Assembly (NCBI GenBank): GCA_013202965.1
Contig: JABMQZ010000125.1
Coordinates: 1 to 47,174 of the forward strand
Length of the DNA: 47,174 nucleotides
Direction: 5' to 3'
From: Bacteroidota bacterium
GTDB lineage: Bacteria; Bacteroidota; Bacteroidia; Bacteroidales; B18-G4
Within the stretch, counting starts at the first letter, position 1. Every line of letters starts with the position of its first letter. The notes under the pieces were generated by a model that searched no databases, was not told the DNA's origin, and saw only the letters and a program-made list of their open reading frames with translations. The translations under genes were made by a program, and so were the position numbers. Below, in pieces: positions 44,320-47,174 of this stretch.

Positions 44320-44353
44320 GGAAATCAGATATCAGAAATCAGAAATCAGAATT
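44320..44353. repeat. Heptamer array AGAAATC / AGATATC after the 190-aa gene
   Basis: Units are GGAAATC, AGATATC, AGAAATC, AGAAATC and the terminal AGAATT. It starts one base after the stop codon of the preceding gene. A 20-base word (44325-44344) recurs as reverse complement within the flavoprotein gene at 46004-46023. Confidence 0.85.
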
Positions 44354-44380
44354 AACCCAACACCCACTGCGTCCGCCGTA

Positions 44381-44398
44381 GTCTCGAGTCCTCGGGAC
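44381..44398. terminator. Short GC-rich hairpin between convergent genes
   Basis: GTCTCGAG and CTCGGGAC pair over eight positions (one G-U) around two bases, so the real loop is larger. It lies between the DUF4424-like gene and the RlmN-like gene, both ending here. No strong T-run follows on either strand. Confidence 0.3.
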
Positions 44399-44413
44399 GA
44401 AGGAGGAACACCC

Positions 44414-44434
44414 AAAACTTAAAACTTAAAGCGG
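44414..44434. repeat. Heptamer array AAAACTT before the RlmN-like stop
   Basis: Units are AAAACTT, AAAACTT and AAAGCGG. On the minus strand it lies directly after the TAA stop of the RlmN-like gene and reads AGTTTTAAGTTTTGGGTGTT, close to the word that follows the aroA stop. Confidence 0.65.
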
Positions 44435-44435
44435 G

Positions 44436-45371
44436 TTAAATATCCTGAAGCTTATATGAATAGCTCCCATCCGGCACATTGCTGAGTTGATCCAGGGTCT
44501 TGATATACTGTCCGCAGTTGCTGCCAATCTTGTTTTCCTCCCATTCGCCAATGCTGAGGATCACCTCGTAGCCGGCAATTTTTAATGCATCCACCACAGG
44601 ATACTCTCTTCTTTCTCTCACAATGAGTGAGTCGATACCGTTGGAACGGGCTTTGAAGGTAGGGTTCACCGGAGTCACCTTGACCAGGAATACATCCGGG
44701 TTGAAATGCTCGAGCAACACTTTTGTTTCAAGGATGTTTTCCTTGCCAAGTGCAAAGTTGAGGGTCAGCTTTTTACCGCCCTCCGAATAAAAACGATTTC
44801 CGTATGCTGCCATCTCAGCGAAGCTCCATTTTTTCACAGGTATCAGCCTGTTACGCTGTTCCTCATCCGTACTGTGTAAGGAGAATTGCAGCTGAAAGGA
44901 AGTATCGTAGAGCGTTTTTTTAATTTCCAGCAATTCCTCAAAGAACATGGCCGTACCGTGCGGAGCTATTGAGGACAGGGATGCAACAAAATTATCCATA
45001 GGATATTTCGAAGGAAGGCTTTTGAGTACTTCAAGCACCGCCGGATTAAAAGAAGGCTCTCCCATGCGGGCAAACTGTATCTTGAATTTTTCTGTTTCAG
45101 GCTTCCCGGAGGGAAAACGTTGCTTCACCAGGTAGTCGATCTGGAAAAAGATCTCTTTGGCCGAAAGGCGTCCGCCGTATTCTCCTCCGGCATCGCAGAA
45201 TTTGCAACCCACAGGGCAACCAAAAAGCGTGGAGAGAATGATCACCCACTTTTTGCTGATGTCCATAGGCGGTTGGGTCGACTCCACAAATTCTATGCGC
45301 CGGCCATCCCTGTTCTCGGCAATAAACACCGAGGCGATTTCATGCTCTTTTGTCCTGCTGACTACTTTCAT
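44436..45371 (-). CDS. RlmN-family radical SAM enzyme, short form
   Basis: 311 aa. The FeS motif is CPVGCKFC (Cys52, Cys56, Cys59). Family blocks ARMGEPSFN, FSLHSTDEEQRNRLIPVKK, LNFALGKENI and VKVTPVNPTF follow in RlmN order. The methylatable cysteine of RlmN (E. coli Cys355) is kept as Cys286 in SNCGQYI. The partner cysteine (Cys118) corresponds to Ile45 here. The N-terminal RNA-recognition domain (about 80-90 residues in RlmN) is missing. RlmN methylates C2 of adenine in 23S rRNA and tRNA; this short form may act on another target or by a different resolution step. It starts 2 bp after the flavoprotein stop. Confidence 0.82.
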   Translation of the reverse strand: MKVVSRTKEHEIASVFIAENRDGRRIEFVESTQPPMDISKKWVIILSTLFGCPVGCKFCDAGGEYGGRLSAKEIFFQIDYLVKQRFPSGKPETEKFKIQFARMGEPSFNPAVLEVLKSLPSKYPMDNFVASLSSIAPHGTAMFFEELLEIKKTLYDTSFQLQFSLHSTDEEQRNRLIPVKKWSFAEMAAYGNRFYSEGGKKLTLNFALGKENILETKVLLEHFNPDVFLVKVTPVNPTFKARSNGIDSLIVRERREYPVVDALKIAGYEVILSIGEWEENKIGSNCGQYIKTLDQLSNVPDGSYSYKLQDI

Positions 45372-45373
45372 AC

Positions 45374-46249
45374 TTACAATATCCTGTCTTTTATGGCCAT
45401 GGCCACTTTGATGCCGTCACCTATAGCTACCGAGGCCTGTCGCAGCATCCCGTTTTTCACGTCGCCGGCACGGTATAAAACACCCTCCGGCTCCAGTTTG
45501 TCCAGAACTTTTATCAAATCAGGCGACAGCAGGCTGAGGTTCGGCTCGCGGCCGGTGGCAAAAATAATATAATCAGCTGAATATCCGGCAGGTTCTTGAT
45601 GCCCTGAAAATTTGAGACGCACACCTCCGCCATCTTCATCAATTGCTATCAATTCCATGTTCTCATGGTAACAGATATGTTGCTGCGTTTTAGAAATATC
45701 GTGTAGTGCAGGAATGCATTTGATCACACTGCTGCGGTTAAATATATCTACCTGATTATGTTCAGCAAGGCTCATGGCATAATCGAAGGCGGCATCACCG
45801 GCCCCAATGATGGCAATTTTTTTTCCTTTCATCCCCCGGAGGGGAAATACTTCATAAAAAACCTTCCTTCTGACCTCCGGATTCAGTCCCGGAAAAATTT
45901 CCCTGCCATTTGTTCCTGTAGCCAGAACGAGATATTGGGAAGTAAAATTATTATTTTCAGTTTTCAGGACAAAAACACCGTTTGCAAACTTCAAACTTCT
46001 AACTTCTGATTTCTGATATCTGACCTCTAATTTCTTAAGGTGCTGCTCAATTTTCCCAGCCATGTCCACCCCTCTGATCCCTTCCGGATATCCGGGGTAG
46101 TTATCCAGCCTCCATGCGCTGTTGAGCAGCCCGCCTATGCTGTCTTTTTCGATCAGCAGTACATCGATACCGTATCTTTTCAGCTGGACCGCACAGGCCG
46201 CACCTGCAGGCCCCCCGCCAATGATGATCACCGTTTCATTTACCACCAT
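45374..46249 (-). CDS. Thioredoxin reductase-like flavoprotein without redox CxxC
   Basis: 291 aa. The FAD motif is IIIGGGPAGAACA near the start, the NAD(P)H motif is IAIIGAGDAAFDYA, and the C-terminal FAD contact is YRAGDVKNG. The thioredoxin-reductase CxxC is absent (that place reads GAGDAAFDYA), so it is closer to ferredoxin/flavodoxin reductases of this fold. A 42-bp heptamer array (45993-46034) is inside the reading frame and encodes the repeat LEVRYQK-SEVRSLK. It may supply electrons to the adjacent radical SAM enzyme; that is inference from the tight operon. It overlaps the isochorismatase-family gene by 14 bp. Confidence 0.8.
   Translation of the reverse strand: MVVNETVIIIGGGPAGAACAVQLKRYGIDVLLIEKDSIGGLLNSAWRLDNYPGYPEGIRGVDMAGKIEQHLKKLEVRYQKSEVRSLKFANGVFVLKTENNNFTSQYLVLATGTNGREIFPGLNPEVRRKVFYEVFPLRGMKGKKIAIIGAGDAAFDYAMSLAEHNQVDIFNRSSVIKCIPALHDISKTQQHICYHENMELIAIDEDGGGVRLKFSGHQEPAGYSADYIIFATGREPNLSLLSPDLIKVLDKLEPEGVLYRAGDVKNGMLRQASVAIGDGIKVAMAIKDRIL
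45993..46034. repeat. In-frame heptamer array inside the flavoprotein gene
   Basis: Six units on the plus strand are AAACTTC, TAACTTC, TGATTTC, TGATATC, TGACCTC and TAATTTC. Read on the minus coding strand they are in phase and make the peptide repeat LEVRYQK then SEVRSLK. 46004-46023 is the exact reverse complement of 44325-44344. Confidence 0.8.
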
Positions 46250-46895
46250 TTAAAAAACTGATTAGTGTTTTGGTCATAAGAGGAGCTGAAAAGATATAGG
46301 CCAGGTTCAGGAATGTAGCGAGATGAAATTCCAGGTTGTAGGAAGCCGTGGCATCCACCGGCATTACAACCTCGAATCCCCTGACAAATGCAGAGCGGGC
46401 CGTAGTTTCACAGCAAAGGTTGGTCATCACTCCCGTAATGATCAACTGCCTGATGCCGGCATTGCGAAGCTCTGTTTCAAAGTTTGTTCCGTAAAAGGCA
46501 TCAAACTGGGTTTTATTGATGAGCGTTCCACCTGCTTTCAGGATGTCGGGATGGATTTCACTGCGAGAATCACTTTCCTTTATCAGCTCTTCCCACCTTA
46601 CACCCATCATACCTGCATCTTCAGGAGTATTCAGGTGCCTGCTCATAAATACCGGAATTCCCTGTATATGGCAAGTTTCCATGATGCTGATAACATTAGA
46701 GATGATGGCCGGTGCAGATGGAATATAGGCATGCTCATCAGGCAGGAGAAAATAATTCTGCATATCCACAACAACTAATGCGATATGCTTTTTGTCGGGC
46801 ACAAATGATCTTTTGCCGGAGTAGCTTATTACCTCCTTGATCAGTTCACGTGATTCAGATGCAATAGACTCATCTGTAAAATACTTTTCCTTCAT
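46236..46895 (-). CDS. Isochorismatase-family cysteine hydrolase
   Basis: About 219 aa from ATG 46895; the track's TTG start adds 25 residues without family similarity, and a -7 box overlies that extension. The triad is Asp in ALVVVDMQNYF, Lys in LINKTQFDAFYG and Cys in ITGVMTNLCCETTARSAF. The cis-peptide GVMTN fits nicotinamidase-like and related hydrolases. It is the first gene of a coupled series with the flavoprotein and the RlmN-like enzyme. The substrate is unknown. It differs from the exported member at 28700-29503. Confidence 0.82.
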   Translation of the reverse strand: MKEKYFTDESIASESRELIKEVISYSGKRSFVPDKKHIALVVVDMQNYFLLPDEHAYIPSAPAIISNVISIMETCHIQGIPVFMSRHLNTPEDAGMMGVRWEELIKESDSRSEIHPDILKAGGTLINKTQFDAFYGTNFETELRNAGIRQLIITGVMTNLCCETTARSAFVRGFEVVMPVDATASYNLEFHLATFLNLAYIFSAPLMTKTLISFLNGGK

Positions 46896-46922
46896 TCCAT
46901 CCGGATTAAGGGTATTATTTTG

Positions 46923-46930
46923 CAAAAATA
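46923..46930 (-). promoter_or_regulatory. Candidate -7 box (TATTTTTG) of the hydrolase-flavoprotein-RlmN-like operon
   Basis: A TAnnTTTG match on the minus strand, 28 bp upstream of the chosen ATG at 46895. No good -33 TTTG was seen. It supports the shorter start of the first gene. Confidence 0.4.
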
Positions 46931-47094
46931 GCATAAAAAGGATAATGAATAGTAAAGAATCCCCACCCAAAGGACAGGACGTTGGGAAATCACTTCAAAG
47001 GGGTGTATGGTATGCTTCTTTGAACAAATTTTAAGCACTAAAACCCTAAATCCGAAACAAATTCGAAAATAAAAAAATCTTTGAAATTGATTAT

Positions 47095-47115
47095 CCTCGG
47101 GGCAAGCCCACGAGG
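47095..47115. repeat. REP-like hairpin at right edge
   Basis: CCTCG and CGAGG arms enclose GGGC-AA-GCCC, with one bulged A. It is nearly the same as the left-edge hairpin at 13-32 and in the same orientation. It may be a dispersed element at which the contig ends. Confidence 0.65.
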
Positions 47116-47131
47116 TATTAACCCAATTTCA

Positions 47132-47147
47132 TTCCGCAATAGCGGAA
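47132..47147. repeat. Short perfect hairpin TTCCGC-AATA-GCGGAA
   Basis: A six-base perfect stem with a four-base loop, 16 bp after the REP-like hairpin. A T-run (ATTTTTATAAT) follows, so it could act as a terminator or as part of the same mobile repeat unit. Confidence 0.5.
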
Positions 47148-47174
47148 CCAGATTTTTATAATACCCCTCTGTCC

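Larger units (their letters stand above)
46971..47174. other. Right-edge intergenic sequence
   Basis: About 200 bp with no supported ORF. It contains two hairpins (47095-47115 and 47132-47147) and A-rich tracts. A partner gene may lie beyond the window. Confidence 0.5.

Noticed and set aside
45374-46249. True thioredoxin reductase
   Set aside because: The redox-active CxxC expected between the two nucleotide-binding parts is missing.

Overview
The window looks like a chromosomal segment of an uncultured member of the Bacteroidota, probably Bacteroidales/Marinilabiliales-like. The supporting signs are PorX, the type IX secretion (T9SS) regulator, and two T9SS cargo proteins with type A sorting tails. 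Others are a fused LpxC-FabZ, the families DUF6427 and DUF4290, a lipoprotein with a K(D/E)-type surface export signal, and several Bacteroidota-type -7 boxes (TAnnTTTG). No rRNA, tRNA or CRISPR was seen. Both ends carry similar hairpins (CCTCG...CGAGG), so the sequence may be a contig that stops at dispersed repeats.

Layout. 1-820: an integrase remnant beside a hairpin, and a small GIY-YIG-like protein. 875-6049: envelope proteins (an AsmA-like anchored protein, a small secreted protein, and a 904-aa anchored protein with a propeller-like tail). 6312-10320 (minus): glycosyltransferase, purD, DUF6427 and rnhB, tightly packed. 10487-15726 (plus): a flippase, an unusual double Wzz chain-length protein and an O-antigen polymerase/ligase. 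15787-22036 (minus): a lipid A block (HD hydrolase, lpxD, lpxC-fabZ, lpxA, efp, second lpxD-like). 22175-27756 (plus): porX, tsaE, ald, aroB and aroA, with gaps of 12 bp or less. 27773-30834: a lone LutA-like protein, an isochorismatase-family protein, a pseudogene scrap and a GH114-like surface lipoprotein whose halves appear swapped. 31094-39976 (minus): ABC exporter, dnaJ, grpE, murA, DUF4290 and a UvrD/PcrA helicase. 40367-44318 (plus): an operon of two paralogous T9SS cargo proteins and a small secreted protein. 44436-46895 (minus): a coupled operon of a cysteine hydrolase, a flavoprotein and an RlmN-like radical SAM enzyme.

Most genes are housekeeping or envelope functions in conserved Bacteroidota neighbourhoods. 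The unexplained layer is a family of heptamer-phased repeats. At least ten arrays with unit patterns such as AGAAATC, AGATACC, AGTAGTC, AGGGTAC, GGAACTC and AAAACTC lie mostly just after stop codons. They often end in AGAATT/AGAATA. One array sits in frame inside the flavoprotein gene, and others supply the stop codons of aroA and uvrD. They recall the heptameric STRR repeats of cyanobacteria. The other observations most worth a second look are the tandem-fused Wzz, the swapped GH114 domain, the RlmN-like operon and an Asp in place of the catalytic Cys of MurA.

The ORF track allows TTG/GTG starts. Several starts were therefore moved to an inner ATG, while a few alternative starts (the glycosyltransferase TTG and the HD protein GTG) seem real.
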